A DNA stretch of 64,000 nucleotides from an uncultured Litoreibacter sp. (lineage in GTDB: Bacteria > Pseudomonadota > Alphaproteobacteria > Rhodobacterales > Rhodobacteraceae), in the NCBI GenBank assembly GCA_947493265.1, contig CANLQL010000004.1:248001-312000 (forward strand). Direction: 5' to 3'. This document shows, one piece after another, positions 18,201-28,289 of this stretch (position 1 is its first letter; the number at the start of each line of letters is the position of its first letter). The notes under the pieces were generated by a model that was given only the letters and a program-made list of their open reading frames with translations, searched no databases and was not told the origin of the DNA. Position numbers and translations under genes: made by a program.

Positions 18201-18884
18201 ATGACTTATGATCTTCTTATCGGCGACCGTTCCTATTCCAGTTGGTCTTTGCGCGGCTGGCTTCTGTTTTCCAAATTTGGCATCCCGGTCAATATTCAGG
18301 ACACGCGGCTTTATGAGCCGCAGTTTCTGGAAGACCTGAAACGCTTTTCGCCTGCCCGCTCCGTACCCGTTATGCGCCTGCCCGGTGGCCAGATTGTCAT
18401 GGATACAGCCGCCATTGCCGAAACTTTGGCGGAACGGCATCCGGATGCAGGCTTTTGGCCCGAAGATGGCAACGCAAGGGCATTCGCCCGGTCAATCACG
18501 GCAGAAATGCATTCAGGTTTTATGGCTTTGCGCGGAACGTTTCCGATGAACCTGCGCCACCGCTTCGTCGATGTCCCGGTCCCTGAAGATGTTTCGAAGG
18601 ATTTGACCCGGATTGAGTTGATCTGGTCTGAGGCGAGAAAACTCAGCGATGGAAGCGGACCCTGGCTCTTTGGCCGTTACAGCGTCGCGGATGCGTTTTT
18701 TGCCCCCGTTGCCACGCGGATGATCACTTATGGGTTGCCCGCAAGCCCGGAGGCTGAGGCCTACCTGCAAGCGACAATTTCTGACCCGCTGTTCAACGAT
18801 TGGCGCGATCGCGGGCTGAAGGACGCACCGCAGTCGGAATATGACATGCCGTGGGCGCAAATCCCTTGGCCAGATGTAACCTAA
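18201..18884 (+). CDS. glutathione S-transferase family protein
   Basis: A cytosolic GST of about 227 residues. The thioredoxin-like N-terminal domain begins YDLLIGDRSYSSWSLRGWLL, with the Ser pair at the glutathione position. SVPVMRLPGGQIVMDTAAIAETLAE carries the cis-Pro and the gamma-Glu-binding residues, and the helical C-terminal half ends PWAQIPWPD. AGGTGG sits 5 bases before the chosen ATG; a GTG three codons earlier is an alternative. The substrate is unknown. Confidence 0.85.
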   Translation: MTYDLLIGDRSYSSWSLRGWLLFSKFGIPVNIQDTRLYEPQFLEDLKRFSPARSVPVMRLPGGQIVMDTAAIAETLAERHPDAGFWPEDGNARAFARSITAEMHSGFMALRGTFPMNLRHRFVDVPVPEDVSKDLTRIELIWSEARKLSDGSGPWLFGRYSVADAFFAPVATRMITYGLPASPEAEAYLQATISDPLFNDWRDRGLKDAPQSEYDMPWAQIPWPDVT

Positions 18885-18946
18885 TTAACCACTTGGCAAC
18901 CAAGATTGCGCAACACTGACCTTCGATCTGTTCGGAGGGACCTAAA

Positions 18947-20449
18947 CTGGTTGCACGCACCTATACCGTCGCCTTTGAAGGGATTGAGGCCCGCCTTGTC
19001 GAAGTGCAATGCGCGGTAACAGCCGGTCTGCCTTCTTTTTCGGTTGTTGGTCTCGCGGATAAGGCTGTCAGCGAAGCAAAAGACAGGGTCCGCGCGGCAC
19101 TGACCTCCATGTCAATTGCGCTGCCATCCAAGCGGATCACGATCAATCTATCGCCTGCGGATTTGCCGAAAGAGGGATCACATTTTGATCTCCCGATTGC
19201 GCTGTCCTTGCTGGCCGCATTGGAAATTTTACCCCAAGATGACGTTCAAGGCATTGTGTCACTTGGGGAATTGTCGCTCGACGGATCGCTCGTTCCTGTC
19301 ACGGGGGCCCTGCCCGCCGCGATCACAGCGGCACAAGAAGACTGTACACTGCTATGCCCCGCCCAATGCGGTCCAGAAGCTGCATGGGTTGAGGCCACAA
19401 AAGTATTGGGCGCACGAACGCTACTGGATGTCGTTCAGCATTGCACCGGGCAAGCCGCGCTTTCTGTCGCCCAGCCCGGTCTGGTGGATGCCATTCCGGC
19501 AACCAAGGATTTGCGCGACGTCAAAGGTCAGGAAAAGGCCAAGCGCGCCTTGGAGATTGCTGCAGCCGGACGCCACCATCTGTTGATGGTTGGCACGCCC
19601 GGGTCAGGGAAATCTATGCTGGCCGCGCGCCTACCAAGCATCTTGCCGGACCTCAGCCCGGAGGAGGCGTTGGAAACCTCCATGATCCACTCGCTCAAAG
19701 GACTGCTGAGTGAGGGCGGGATCTCACGGCAACGTCCATTTCGTGCCCCGCATCACACAGCATCTATGGCCGCAATTGTTGGCGGTGGGCGAGGCGCAAA
19801 ACCGGGGGAGATTTCGCTCGCCCATAACGGCGTGCTGTTCATGGATGAATTCCCTGAATATCAACGCACGGTTCTGGAAACCCTTCGCCAACCCATCGAA
19901 ACCGGCGATATTGTTGTGGCACGCGCCAATGCGCATGTGACCTATCCTTGCAAATTCATGTTGGTGGCCGCCGCCAACCCCTGCAAATGCGGATACCTCA
20001 GTGATCCAGCGCAGGCGTGCGCACGGGTGCCGCAATGCGGGGAAGACTATCTGGGCCGCATCTCAGGCCCGCTTCTGGATAGGTTTGATTTACGGATCGA
20101 GGTACCACCAGTCAGTTTTGCAGATCTAGAATTGCCAGGAGAAAGCGAACCATCAGCGGCAGTCGCCCAGCGCGTCGCTGCCGCCAGATCCGTGCAATCG
20201 AAAAGGCTGGCCAGCTATCCAGATTTACGGGTCAACGCGGATATCGAAGGAGAGATCTTGCAAGAATTTGCAGCCCCCGATGCGGATGGCCGGGCCTTGC
20301 TGAACAAAGCGGCTGAGCATTTCCGGCTGTCTGCCCGCAGCTACCATCGCATTTTGCGGGTGGCTCGCACCATTGCGGATTTGGCAGCCAGCAAGGACGT
20401 TCTGGCCGACCACATCGCGGAGGCGATCAGCTACCGGGTACAAGCCTGA
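18947..20449 (+). CDS. comM: YifB/ComM family Mg-chelatase-like AAA+ ATPase (CTG start)
   Basis: AAA+ helicase of 500 residues. ComM promotes branch migration during natural transformation, and the family is widely conserved. The N-terminal domain is VARTYTVAFEGIEARLVEVQ ... NLSPADLPKEGSHFDLPIAL, followed by Walker A GTPGSGKSM, HSLKGLL, Walker B VLFMDEFPEY, and C-terminal zinc-type cysteines CKCGY. No ATG/GTG/TTG fits the N terminus: the first ATG in frame (19004) would cut away conserved residues. A CTG at 18947 has GGAGGG 7 bases before it, so it is the likely start. Confidence 0.9.
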   Translation: MVARTYTVAFEGIEARLVEVQCAVTAGLPSFSVVGLADKAVSEAKDRVRAALTSMSIALPSKRITINLSPADLPKEGSHFDLPIALSLLAALEILPQDDVQGIVSLGELSLDGSLVPVTGALPAAITAAQEDCTLLCPAQCGPEAAWVEATKVLGARTLLDVVQHCTGQAALSVAQPGLVDAIPATKDLRDVKGQEKAKRALEIAAAGRHHLLMVGTPGSGKSMLAARLPSILPDLSPEEALETSMIHSLKGLLSEGGISRQRPFRAPHHTASMAAIVGGGRGAKPGEISLAHNGVLFMDEFPEYQRTVLETLRQPIETGDIVVARANAHVTYPCKFMLVAAANPCKCGYLSDPAQACARVPQCGEDYLGRISGPLLDRFDLRIEVPPVSFADLELPGESEPSAAVAQRVAAARSVQSKRLASYPDLRVNADIEGEILQEFAAPDADGRALLNKAAEHFRLSARSYHRILRVARTIADLAASKDVLADHIAEAISYRVQA

Positions 20450-20452
20450 CGT

Positions 20453-21394
20453 TTATCCGCGTTTGGCTTCGATCACCTGCCAGATTTTTTCCGCCACGTT
20501 GATTCCGTCAAAGCGTTCCAATTCCTGGATGCCTGTGGGGGACGTTACATTAATTTCGGTCAACCATCCGCCGATCACGTCGATCCCCACAAAAACCTGC
20601 CCGTGATCTTTCAAGTCTTTGCCGATGCGGGCGCAAATCTCCAGATCGCGGTCGGTCAAGCCAACTTTTTCTGGCCGACCACCCACATGCATATTCGACC
20701 GGGTTTCGCCTTTGGCTGGCACCCGGTTGATGGCACCAACAGGCTCCCCGTCGATCAGGATCACGCGCTTGTCGCCTTTGGACACATCTGGCAGGAATTT
20801 CTGCATGATCAGCGGCTCCCGGTTGATGCCGGTGAACAGCTCATGAAGTGAATTCAGGTTGCGATCTTCCGGGGTCAGGCGAAAGACCCCCGCCCCACCA
20901 TTGCCATAGAGGGGTTTCAAGATCACGTCGCCATGGGCATCCTTGAACGCTTTGAGCGTTTCGATATTGCGCGCAATCGCCGTGGGCGGCGTCAGGTCAG
21001 GATAATCCAGCACCTTCAGTTTTTCAGGCCAGTTCCGAACCCATGTCGGGTCATTTACCACCAAAGTGTCCGGGTGGATGCGGTCCAACAAATGGGTGGT
21101 CGTGATATAGCCCATGTCAAACGGCGGGTCTTGGCGCAGCCAGACAACATCCCATTCAGCAAGGTCAATTTCGGTTTCCGGACCGAGGTCGTAATGATTC
21201 CCAATCTCGCGCCGCACAGTCAGCGGCCACCCTTGGGCCAAGACCTTTCCTTCCCGATAGATCAACCGATCGGGCGTGTAGAAAAACAGCTCGTGCCCGC
21301 GGTCCTGCGCCTCTTCAGCGATGCGAAAGCTGCTGTCTGCATTGATATCAATCGCGCCGATTGGATCCATTTGGAATGCGATTTTCAGGCCCAT
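20453..21394 (-). CDS. gshB: glutathione synthase
   Basis: Ligates gamma-glutamylcysteine and glycine with ATP in the cytoplasm. The 313 residues show the GshB order: [10 protein letters not shown]-like N terminus with DADSSF-type substrate residues, [33 protein letters not shown], and ATP-grasp [35 protein letters not shown] and [16 protein letters not shown] complete it. It is the last gene of the rsmI-yraN-gshB unit and is convergent with comM, 3 bases apart. Confidence 0.96.
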   Translation of the reverse strand: MGLKIAFQMDPIGAIDINADSSFRIAEEAQDRGHELFFYTPDRLIYREGKVLAQGWPLTVRREIGNHYDLGPETEIDLAEWDVVWLRQDPPFDMGYITTTHLLDRIHPDTLVVNDPTWVRNWPEKLKVLDYPDLTPPTAIARNIETLKAFKDAHGDVILKPLYGNGGAGVFRLTPEDRNLNSLHELFTGINREPLIMQKFLPDVSKGDKRVILIDGEPVGAINRVPAKGETRSNMHVGGRPEKVGLTDRDLEICARIGKDLKDHGQVFVGIDVIGGWLTEINVTSPTGIQELERFDGINVAEKIWQVIEAKRG

Positions 21395-21479
21395 TGCTCA
21401 CCTCTAGACTGGATTTGAACCTTCATGGACCGATGCGCGGCGGCATTCAATTGCAATTCTGATGAGGGTCTCTGTGCAG

Positions 21480-21833
21480 CTACGCGCCAAAGGCGTTTTC
21501 AAGAATGTGGATCATACCTTGCGCATCAACAAGCGCGACGTCGAACCGCGACGGTGTTTCTAACCCCAATGGTTGCGTGCCCAGGTAAATCTCTGCCGCT
21601 CCGAAAATACGGGCCATCTGGGTTTCTGAAAGCCGTTGTGCGGCTTGATCGTGGGTGCTGCTTTTCTTGACCTCGACAAAGATGACCTCGTCGCCACGAT
21701 GGGCGATCAAATCGATCTCCCCTCTTGGAGTGCGGTAGCGTTCCGCGCAGATTTCAAAGCCCGCATCGGCATAGTGCCGCGCGACAGCCTGTTCTGCCGA
21801 CAAACCAGACTGGTATCTTGTTTCAGGTTTCAC
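21480..21833 (-). CDS. yraN: YraN family (UPF0102) nuclease-like protein
   Basis: A 117-residue protein of the YraN family with a PD-(D/E)XK-like core: RTPRGEIDLIAHRGDEVIFVEVKKSS holds the Glu, Asp and ExK positions. Its biological role is unsettled. It has a GTG start and overlaps the end of rsmI by 11 bases; an rsmI-yraN-gshB order is common in alphaproteobacteria. Confidence 0.9.
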   Translation of the reverse strand: MKPETRYQSGLSAEQAVARHYADAGFEICAERYRTPRGEIDLIAHRGDEVIFVEVKKSSTHDQAAQRLSETQMARIFGAAEIYLGTQPLGLETPSRFDVALVDAQGMIHILENAFGA

Positions 21834-22692
21834 GCGATTTCCCGATGCTCAGGGCCATTTGATAGACGGTGCGCCGCGGCAGACCAGTGGCTTCCACAAC
21901 GCTGGCAACCGCGCCTTTCAGGCTATCGTCCTGCAACGCTGTTTCCAGCATTTGACGTGTCGAATTTTCATCAAATTCGATCAATTCGCCCCGCGCGACC
22001 AACACGACGACCTCGCCTTTCAAATTACGACCAGAGATTTCCGATTGCAGCTCAGTCAGTTTGCCCCGCAAAACTTCTTCGAATTTCTTGGTGAGTTCCC
22101 GCGCCACGACGCCGTCCCGATCCGGTCCGTAAACCTCGATCATGTCATCGATCAGCTTATGAACCCGCTTCGGCGATTCGTAGAAAACAAGCGTTCCCGG
22201 CACATCTTTAAGGGTTTTCAGATAGGCCCGCCGCGCCCCTTGGGCGTTCGGGGCAAAGCCCGCGAAAAAGAAGCTGTCCGTCGCAAGGCCAGACACCGCC
22301 AAAGCCGCCAGAACCGCTGATGGACCGGGGGCTGCAGTGACCAGAAATCCGGCCTCAGACACGGCCCGTCCAAGCTGGTATCCGGGGTCAGCGATCAGGG
22401 GTGTGCCAGCTTCCGACGCATAGGCAATGCTTTTTCCGGCCTCCAAGGCTGTCAGCAATTTCGGGCGTTGGGAGGCCCCGTTGTGGTCGTGATAGGCAAG
22501 GATCTGGCGACCTTCCAAAGCGATACCGTGAATGTCCATCAGTTTGCGTAGGCTGCGGGTATCTTCTGCTGCCAAAACATCGGCTGACGCCAGAATATCC
22601 AACGCGCGCAAGGTGATATCGCGCGCTGTCCCGATCGGTGTCGCCAAAAAATACAGACCCGGGGCAAGGGGTGCGCGCTTTGCAGCCGTCAA
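21823..22692 (-). CDS. rsmI: 16S rRNA (cytidine(1402)-2'-O)-methyltransferase
   Basis: Methylates the ribose of C1402 in 16S rRNA using SAM. Family blocks seen are GLYFLATPIGTARDITLRAL, AEDTRSLRKLMDIHGI, YASEAGTPLIADPGYQL, TAAPGPSAVLAAL, FAGFAPNA, FYESPKRVHKLI and ELTKKFEEVLRG. The frame runs 39 codons further up, but a TTG at 22692 has AAGGA 7 bases before it and gives the normal N terminus and length (289 residues). The gene is divergent from the lipoprotein gene, with a 97-base shared promoter region. Confidence 0.94.
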   Translation of the reverse strand: MTAAKRAPLAPGLYFLATPIGTARDITLRALDILASADVLAAEDTRSLRKLMDIHGIALEGRQILAYHDHNGASQRPKLLTALEAGKSIAYASEAGTPLIADPGYQLGRAVSEAGFLVTAAPGPSAVLAALAVSGLATDSFFFAGFAPNAQGARRAYLKTLKDVPGTLVFYESPKRVHKLIDDMIEVYGPDRDGVVARELTKKFEEVLRGKLTELQSEISGRNLKGEVVVLVARGELIEFDENSTRQMLETALQDDSLKGAVASVVEATGLPRRTVYQMALSIGKSRET

Positions 22693-22789
22693 TTTTTTAT
22701 CCTTCGTTCGCTCGTTTACTTGCGGAGCGGTTGCCTCTATCTTCCCCGTCGATGACCGTGGGGACAGGTGGATGCAAGGAGAATTCCAG

Positions 22790-23962
22790 ATGAAAGACAT
22801 ATTTGTCAAAGCCAGCAGGCGTGCCCGCGTCAGTCTGAAACTTGCGGTTGGGCTGGCTTGCGCCGCTGTCCTAAGCGCGTGTGATGTGCCTGCGGGGGGT
22901 GGCGTTCAAAGAAGCGACGGTGGCACTGTTCAGGTCGCACTTCTCGTGCCCTATGGCTCCCCAACGCCGGGCGATGCCGGGCTTGCAGCCAGCCTGGAGA
23001 AATCCGCGCGTCTTGCCGCTGCGGATTTGGGCGACAATGTCGAGATCACAGTCTACTCAACAGCCGGACAGGCCTCCGTCGCCGCACAGGTTGCCAACCA
23101 AGCTGTCGCGGAAGGTGCCGATATTATCCTCGGCCCACTTCGGTCTGATGCGTCTGCTGCGGTTGCGGTCGCAACACGGTCTTCCGGCATCAACGTCCTG
23201 TCCTTCTCGAACAACGCCGACATTGCGGGCAGCAACCTGTTCGTGCTTGGCAACACTTTCGACAATACGGCAAATCGCGTCGTTTCCTATGCGGCGCGTC
23301 AGGGCCGGTCACGGATCGTCATCATCCATCCGCAAACCCCTGTTGGCGAGATTGCAAAAGCCTCCATCGCACAAGCGGCCGCACGGACCGGGGCAACAAT
23401 CACCGGCGAGGCAAGTTTTGAATTTTCCCAGCAAGGGATCGTTTCTGCGGTGCCTGGCATCTCATCGACCGTCAGCTCCACCGGGGCAAATGCGATCATG
23501 ATTACGTCCAACAGCACAGGCGCGTTGCCGATCCTTGCGCAGTTGTTGCCTGAGAATGGCGTGAAACCTGGGACGATCAAGTATCTTGGCTTGGCGCGCT
23601 GGGACGTTCCACCCCAAACACTGACCTACCCAGGCCTGCAGGGTGGGTGGTTCGCGATCCCGGACCCGTCTTTGACGGCCCAGTTTAACAACCGTTACCG
23701 AAGTGCTTATGGTGAAGGCGCTGTCGCTCTTGCCAGTCTTGCCTATGACGGCATGGCTGCAATCGGGGCTTTGGCGTCGAATGATTTGACAATGTCGGGT
23801 GGCAACCTCAAGCAAAACTCTGGTTTTGCGGGCGTGAACGGGGTATTCCGGTTCAAATCCGACGGCACGATCGAACGTGCCCTGGCAATCGCAGAAATCA
23901 ATAACGGTCAGGTCCAAATCGTTGATCCAGCCCCAAAATCCTTCGGCTCTGGCGGTTCTTGA
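22790..23962 (+). CDS. penicillin-binding protein activator-like lipoprotein (LpoA C-domain type)
   Basis: A 390-residue lipoprotein: charged N terminus, hydrophobic run, and lipobox LSAC near residue 30. The mature part is a periplasmic-binding-protein type I fold (VQVALLVPYGSP, ADIILGPLRSDASAA, NVLSFSNNADIAG, RIVIIHPQTPVG). This matches the LpoA C-terminal domain, which activates PBP1A; whether that function applies here is inferred. AAGGAG lies 8 bases before the ATG used. Its 3' end overlaps the probable glnD start. Confidence 0.85.
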   Translation: MKDIFVKASRRARVSLKLAVGLACAAVLSACDVPAGGGVQRSDGGTVQVALLVPYGSPTPGDAGLAASLEKSARLAAADLGDNVEITVYSTAGQASVAAQVANQAVAEGADIILGPLRSDASAAVAVATRSSGINVLSFSNNADIAGSNLFVLGNTFDNTANRVVSYAARQGRSRIVIIHPQTPVGEIAKASIAQAAARTGATITGEASFEFSQQGIVSAVPGISSTVSSTGANAIMITSNSTGALPILAQLLPENGVKPGTIKYLGLARWDVPPQTLTYPGLQGGWFAIPDPSLTAQFNNRYRSAYGEGAVALASLAYDGMAAIGALASNDLTMSGGNLKQNSGFAGVNGVFRFKSDGTIERALAIAEINNGQVQIVDPAPKSFGSGGS

Positions 23963-26744
23963 ACCAACAGCTGACGATCTGAAATGGACGGACCCGGGCG
24001 ACTTGCTTTGCCCGGGCACAGAAATTTTCGACTATCATCGGGTTTTTGAAGCTCTTGATAAAGCTGCAGCATCCGCTGAGGACGCCAAGTCCATGCGCGC
24101 CGAAACTGTTGCTGTGCTCAGTGCAGCGCGCAGTACGGCGATGGATCATCTGGCAGAAACCTTCGCCACGAACCCCTTGGCCTCGGAGGCGTTGAGGCGC
24201 TCCTACTCCTACCTGACAGACGGGATCATTCGGGCGGTTTTGCATGTCGCTTGGACCCATTTGCACAAAGCCCCGAACCCCACAGAGGGGGAGCGTTTGG
24301 CCCTACTGGCCGTGGGCGGTTACGGACGCGGGGAAATGGCCCCACACTCCGATGTCGATCTGCTGTTTTTGATGCCCTATAAAGTGACCCCTTGGGCAGA
24401 AAGCCTGATCGAAAGCATGCTTTACATCCTTTGGGATCTGAAGCTGAAGGTTGGGCACGCCAGCCGGTCGATCAAGGAATGCCTGAAGCTGGGCAAGGAA
24501 GACTTCACTATCCGCACGGCGCTGCTAGAAAACCGTTTGATCGACGGAAACGCAGATCTTGCCAGGGAACTGAACGACAGATTGTGGACGGAATTGTTCG
24601 ACCATACGGCGGCGGAATATGTCGAAGCGAAACTGGAAGAACGCGCCACCCGTCTGAAAAAGCACGGCAACCAACGCTACGTGGTGGAGCCCAATGTCAA
24701 AGAGGGCAAAGGCGGATTGCGCGATCTGCAATCGCTGTTCTGGATTGCAAAATATGCTCGCAAAGTACGAACGGTACAGGCGCTTGTTAAACTGAAGGTC
24801 TTTACCCAGGACGAATTGAACGACTTTAACGCGGCTGCCGATTTTGTCTGGGCTGTCCGGTGTCATTTGCACCTGCTGGCGGGCCGCGCGATGGAACAAC
24901 TGACCTTTGATCTGCAGGTCGAAGTCGCAGCCCGTATGGGATACGCGGATGGCGGCGGGCGCCGCGCGGTTGAACATTTCATGCAAGACTACTTCCGCCA
25001 CGCCACCCGCGTGGGGGAGTTGACCCGCATTCTTCTGACTGATCTTGAAGCACAGCATGTCAAATCGGAGCCCGCAATTCTGGGCTTCCTGCGCAATGCC
25101 CGGCGCAAGAAGATGAAACCCGGCTACGTGCTGCGCAAAAACCGCATCGACATCGAAAAACCGAAGGCGTTTTTGAAAGACCCGGTGAACATCCTGCGGG
25201 TGTTTGAGGAAGCGTTGCGGACCGGCTATCTGATCCATCCAGATGCAATGCGCCTTATCGCGGGAAATCTCGATCTGATCGACGATTCCGTGCGCGACAA
25301 TAAGGAAGCCGCAAAGATTTTCATGGGAACGCTACTGAAGCATGGCAACCCTGAACGCGCCTTGCGGCGCATGAACGAATTGGGCGTTCTGGGCGCGTTT
25401 ATTCCCGATTTTCAAACGATTATCGCGATGATGCAGTTCAATATGTATCACGCATACACGGTCGATGAACATCTGATCCAATGCGTTTCTGTCCTGGCTC
25501 AGATCGAGCGGGAAGAACTGGTCGAAGAGCTTCCCGTCGCCTCCGGCATCCTTCAGGGCGGGGTCAACAGGAAGGTGCTTTATACAGCGCTTCTGATCCA
25601 CGATATCGGCAAGGGTCGGGATGAAGATCACGCTGTTCTCGGTGCAAAACTGTCCCGCAAGATCGCGCCAAGGCTGGGTTTGACTGCAGACGAGGCCGAG
25701 ACCGTCGAATGGCTGGTGCGCTATCACTTGCTGATGTCTGACATGGCACAGAAACGCGATATTGCAGACCCGCGAACGGTGCGTGATTTCGCGAAAGCTG
25801 TCAAAACTGTCAAAAGGCTCGACCTGCTGACCGTGTTGACCGTCTGTGACATTCGCGGGGTCGGACCGAATGTGTGGAATAACTGGAAAGCTGCTCTGAT
25901 CCGGGCGCTTTACCGGCAAACGAAACGAGCGCTGGAAGATGGCATGGAAGCGTTGAACCGCGAGGAACGGGGGGCCGAGGCCAAGCGCAACTTGCGCGCA
26001 GCCCTGCCCGATTGGACTGCCAAGGAACTCAAGCGTGAAACGGCGCGCCACTATGATCCTTATTGGCAGGGCCTGCACGTCACAGCCCATGTTGATTTCG
26101 CAAACATGCTGCGAGACCTGCCAAATGATGAAATCCGCATTGATCTGACACCGGATGTCGACCGAGACGCCACCCGCGCTTGCTTTGCCATGGCAGATCA
26201 TCCCGGTATCTTCAGCCGTATGGCCGGGGCGCTCGCATTGGTTGGCGCAAACGTCGTCGACGCACGGACCTATACGACAAAAGACGGTTTCGTAACGGCA
26301 GCGTTCTGGATACAGGACATCGAAGGCGCGCCCTATGAGGCCTCCCGCCTGCCACGGTTGAAATCGATGATCGAAAAGACCCTGAAAGGCGAAGTCCTGC
26401 CACGTGATGCGTTGAAAACCCGCGACAAGGTCAAGAAACGCGAAAGCAAGTTCATCGTGCCGACCTCGATCACCTTCGACAATGACGGGTCCGAGATCTA
26501 CACAATCATCGAGGTCGATACCCGCGACCGCCCCGGCTTGCTGCACGATCTGACGCGCACATTGGCCAACGCCAATATCTACGTCGCCTCTGCCGTGATC
26601 GCGACCTACGGCGCGCAGGTGGTCGATACGTTCTACGTCAAGGATATGTTTGGACTGAAATTCCATTCCAAATCCAAACTTGCCAATCTGGAGCGCAAAT
26701 TGCGCGACGCCATTGAGCAAGGCGTCCAGAGGGCTAAGGAATGA
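23877..26744 (+). CDS. glnD: [protein-PII] uridylyltransferase / uridylyl-removing enzyme
   Basis: Nitrogen sensor that uridylylates and deuridylylates PII proteins in response to glutamine. The nucleotidyltransferase site is VGGYGRGEMAPHSDVDLLFLMP. VEPNVKEGKGGLRDLQSLFW is a GlnD hallmark. The HD domain shows ALLIHDIGKGRDEDH, and two ACT domains end the protein (ADHPGIFSRMAGALALVGANVVDAR and DTRDRPGLLHDLTRTL). The start is uncertain: GTG at 23877 (955 residues) or TTG at 23922, both inside the upstream gene. The 3' end overlaps murJ by 4 bases. Confidence 0.95.
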   Translation: MPWQSQKSITVRSKSLIQPQNPSALAVLEPTADDLKWTDPGDLLCPGTEIFDYHRVFEALDKAAASAEDAKSMRAETVAVLSAARSTAMDHLAETFATNPLASEALRRSYSYLTDGIIRAVLHVAWTHLHKAPNPTEGERLALLAVGGYGRGEMAPHSDVDLLFLMPYKVTPWAESLIESMLYILWDLKLKVGHASRSIKECLKLGKEDFTIRTALLENRLIDGNADLARELNDRLWTELFDHTAAEYVEAKLEERATRLKKHGNQRYVVEPNVKEGKGGLRDLQSLFWIAKYARKVRTVQALVKLKVFTQDELNDFNAAADFVWAVRCHLHLLAGRAMEQLTFDLQVEVAARMGYADGGGRRAVEHFMQDYFRHATRVGELTRILLTDLEAQHVKSEPAILGFLRNARRKKMKPGYVLRKNRIDIEKPKAFLKDPVNILRVFEEALRTGYLIHPDAMRLIAGNLDLIDDSVRDNKEAAKIFMGTLLKHGNPERALRRMNELGVLGAFIPDFQTIIAMMQFNMYHAYTVDEHLIQCVSVLAQIEREELVEELPVASGILQGGVNRKVLYTALLIHDIGKGRDEDHAVLGAKLSRKIAPRLGLTADEAETVEWLVRYHLLMSDMAQKRDIADPRTVRDFAKAVKTVKRLDLLTVLTVCDIRGVGPNVWNNWKAALIRALYRQTKRALEDGMEALNREERGAEAKRNLRAALPDWTAKELKRETARHYDPYWQGLHVTAHVDFANMLRDLPNDEIRIDLTPDVDRDATRACFAMADHPGIFSRMAGALALVGANVVDARTYTTKDGFVTAAFWIQDIEGAPYEASRLPRLKSMIEKTLKGEVLPRDALKTRDKVKKRESKFIVPTSITFDNDGSEIYTIIEVDTRDRPGLLHDLTRTLANANIYVASAVIATYGAQVVDTFYVKDMFGLKFHSKSKLANLERKLRDAIEQGVQRAKE

Positions 26745-28282
26745 GCCAGCCGATCCGGCTGATGCGCGGTTTTGCGACCGTTGGCAGCTGGACGATGCTC
26801 AGCCGTATTCTTGGGTTTGTTCGGGACGTCGCAATTGCTGCTTTCCTGGGCGCAGGCCCTGTGGCCGAGGCATTTTTAATCGCCTTTTCCCTGCCCAATA
26901 TGTTCCGCCGCTTCTTTGCCGAAGGCGCGTTCAACATGGCCTTTGTGCCGATGTTTTCGAAGAAGGTGGAAGCCCGTGATGGTGCAAAGGAATTTGCACA
27001 AGACGCGTTCACGGGCCTTGCAACTTTGCTGATCGTGTTCACCTGCGTCGCCATGATTTTCATGCCCTATCTGGTTTTGGCCATGGCCAGTGGCTTCGCT
27101 GTCGACGACCGGTTCGATATGGCCGTTCTGTTTGGTCGGATCGCGTTTCCCTACATTCTTTTCATCTCGCTGGCCGCGCTGTTATCAGGTGTCCTGAACG
27201 CCACAGGCCGGTTCATTGCCGCGGCCGCAGCGCCGGTTCTGCTCAACGTGATTTTCATCGCTGCCTTGTTCATTGCATGGACCTTGGGCGCAGATTTCGG
27301 GCTGAGTTTGGCCATCGCCGTTCCCATCGCAGGCGTCGCGCAATTGGCGCTTGTCTGGCTGGCCGCAGCACGCGCTGGCTACCGGCTTGTGCCCAGATTG
27401 CCGCGCATGACGCCTGATTTGAAAAAGCTTGCGATCATCGCAGCCCCTGCCGCACTGGCGGGGGGCGTTGTCCAAATTAACTTGCTGGTTGGACGCCAGG
27501 TGGCAAGCTATTTTGAGGGGGCGGTTGCCTGGCTCAACTATGCTGACAGGCTATACCAATTGCCATTGGGCGTCGTGGCGATTGCCATTGGTGTTGTCCT
27601 TCTGCCGGATCTGTCGCGCAAGCTTCAAGCCAGTGATGCCGCAGGCGGGCAAGACGCGTTCAACCGCGCCGCCGAACTTGCTTTGGGGCTGACGATCCCT
27701 TGCGCCGTTGCGTTGATGGTCATTCCTCTGCCAATCGTCTCCACCCTGTTTGAGCGGGGTCAGTTTGGCCCTGATGACAGCGCCGCCACAGCTGTGGCCG
27801 TTGCAATCTATGGCGCGGGTCTGCCAGCATTTGTGCTACAGAAAGTGTTCCAGCCCCTCTATTTCGCCCGCGAGGACACCAAGCGGCCGTTCTACTTCGC
27901 CGTTGTTGCAATGGTCGTGAATGCGGTCCTCGCGATCGGTCTGGCACAAGTGATCGGCTATCTGGCCGCCGCGATCGGGACCACAATCGCCGGTTGGGCC
28001 ATGGCGTGGCTGTTGTGGCGCTATGCGCGCGGATACGGCGACGCCGCCGCGTTTGATGACCGGTTCAAACGGCGCGTCCCACGGATCATCATGGCGTCGA
28101 TCTTGATGGGATTGGTTCTGTACGGGGTCTTTTTGCTTTTGATCCCTGCCCTAGGCACACCGGGCTGGCGATATCTGGCGCTGACTGTCTTGTTGGGTGC
28201 AGGCGCTGCCTCCTATCTGGGCAGCGGGCAACTTTTGGGGGCCTTCAATATCCGCGATTTCAAAGCTGCGATGCGACGCTGA
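26741..28282 (+). CDS. murJ: lipid II flippase MurJ
   Basis: Moves the peptidoglycan precursor lipid II across the inner membrane. The 513 residues form about 14 hydrophobic segments (MOP superfamily). Diagnostic blocks are the N-terminal TMLSRILGFVRDVAIAAFLGAG, LPNMFRRFFAEGAFNMAFVPMF, the ASYFEGAVAWLNYADRLYQLPLGV loop, and LFERGQFG. A glnD-murJ coupling (ATGA) is typical of alphaproteobacteria. Confidence 0.97.
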   Translation: MSQPIRLMRGFATVGSWTMLSRILGFVRDVAIAAFLGAGPVAEAFLIAFSLPNMFRRFFAEGAFNMAFVPMFSKKVEARDGAKEFAQDAFTGLATLLIVFTCVAMIFMPYLVLAMASGFAVDDRFDMAVLFGRIAFPYILFISLAALLSGVLNATGRFIAAAAAPVLLNVIFIAALFIAWTLGADFGLSLAIAVPIAGVAQLALVWLAAARAGYRLVPRLPRMTPDLKKLAIIAAPAALAGGVVQINLLVGRQVASYFEGAVAWLNYADRLYQLPLGVVAIAIGVVLLPDLSRKLQASDAAGGQDAFNRAAELALGLTIPCAVALMVIPLPIVSTLFERGQFGPDDSAATAVAVAIYGAGLPAFVLQKVFQPLYFAREDTKRPFYFAVVAMVVNAVLAIGLAQVIGYLAAAIGTTIAGWAMAWLLWRYARGYGDAAAFDDRFKRRVPRIIMASILMGLVLYGVFLLLIPALGTPGWRYLALTVLLGAGAASYLGSGQLLGAFNIRDFKAAMRR

Positions 28283-28289
28283 CCCTCGC

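Noticed and set aside
25332-26720. Long minus-strand ORF (462 codons) opposite glnD
   Set aside because: Shadow of glnD; the sense strand has all GlnD domains.
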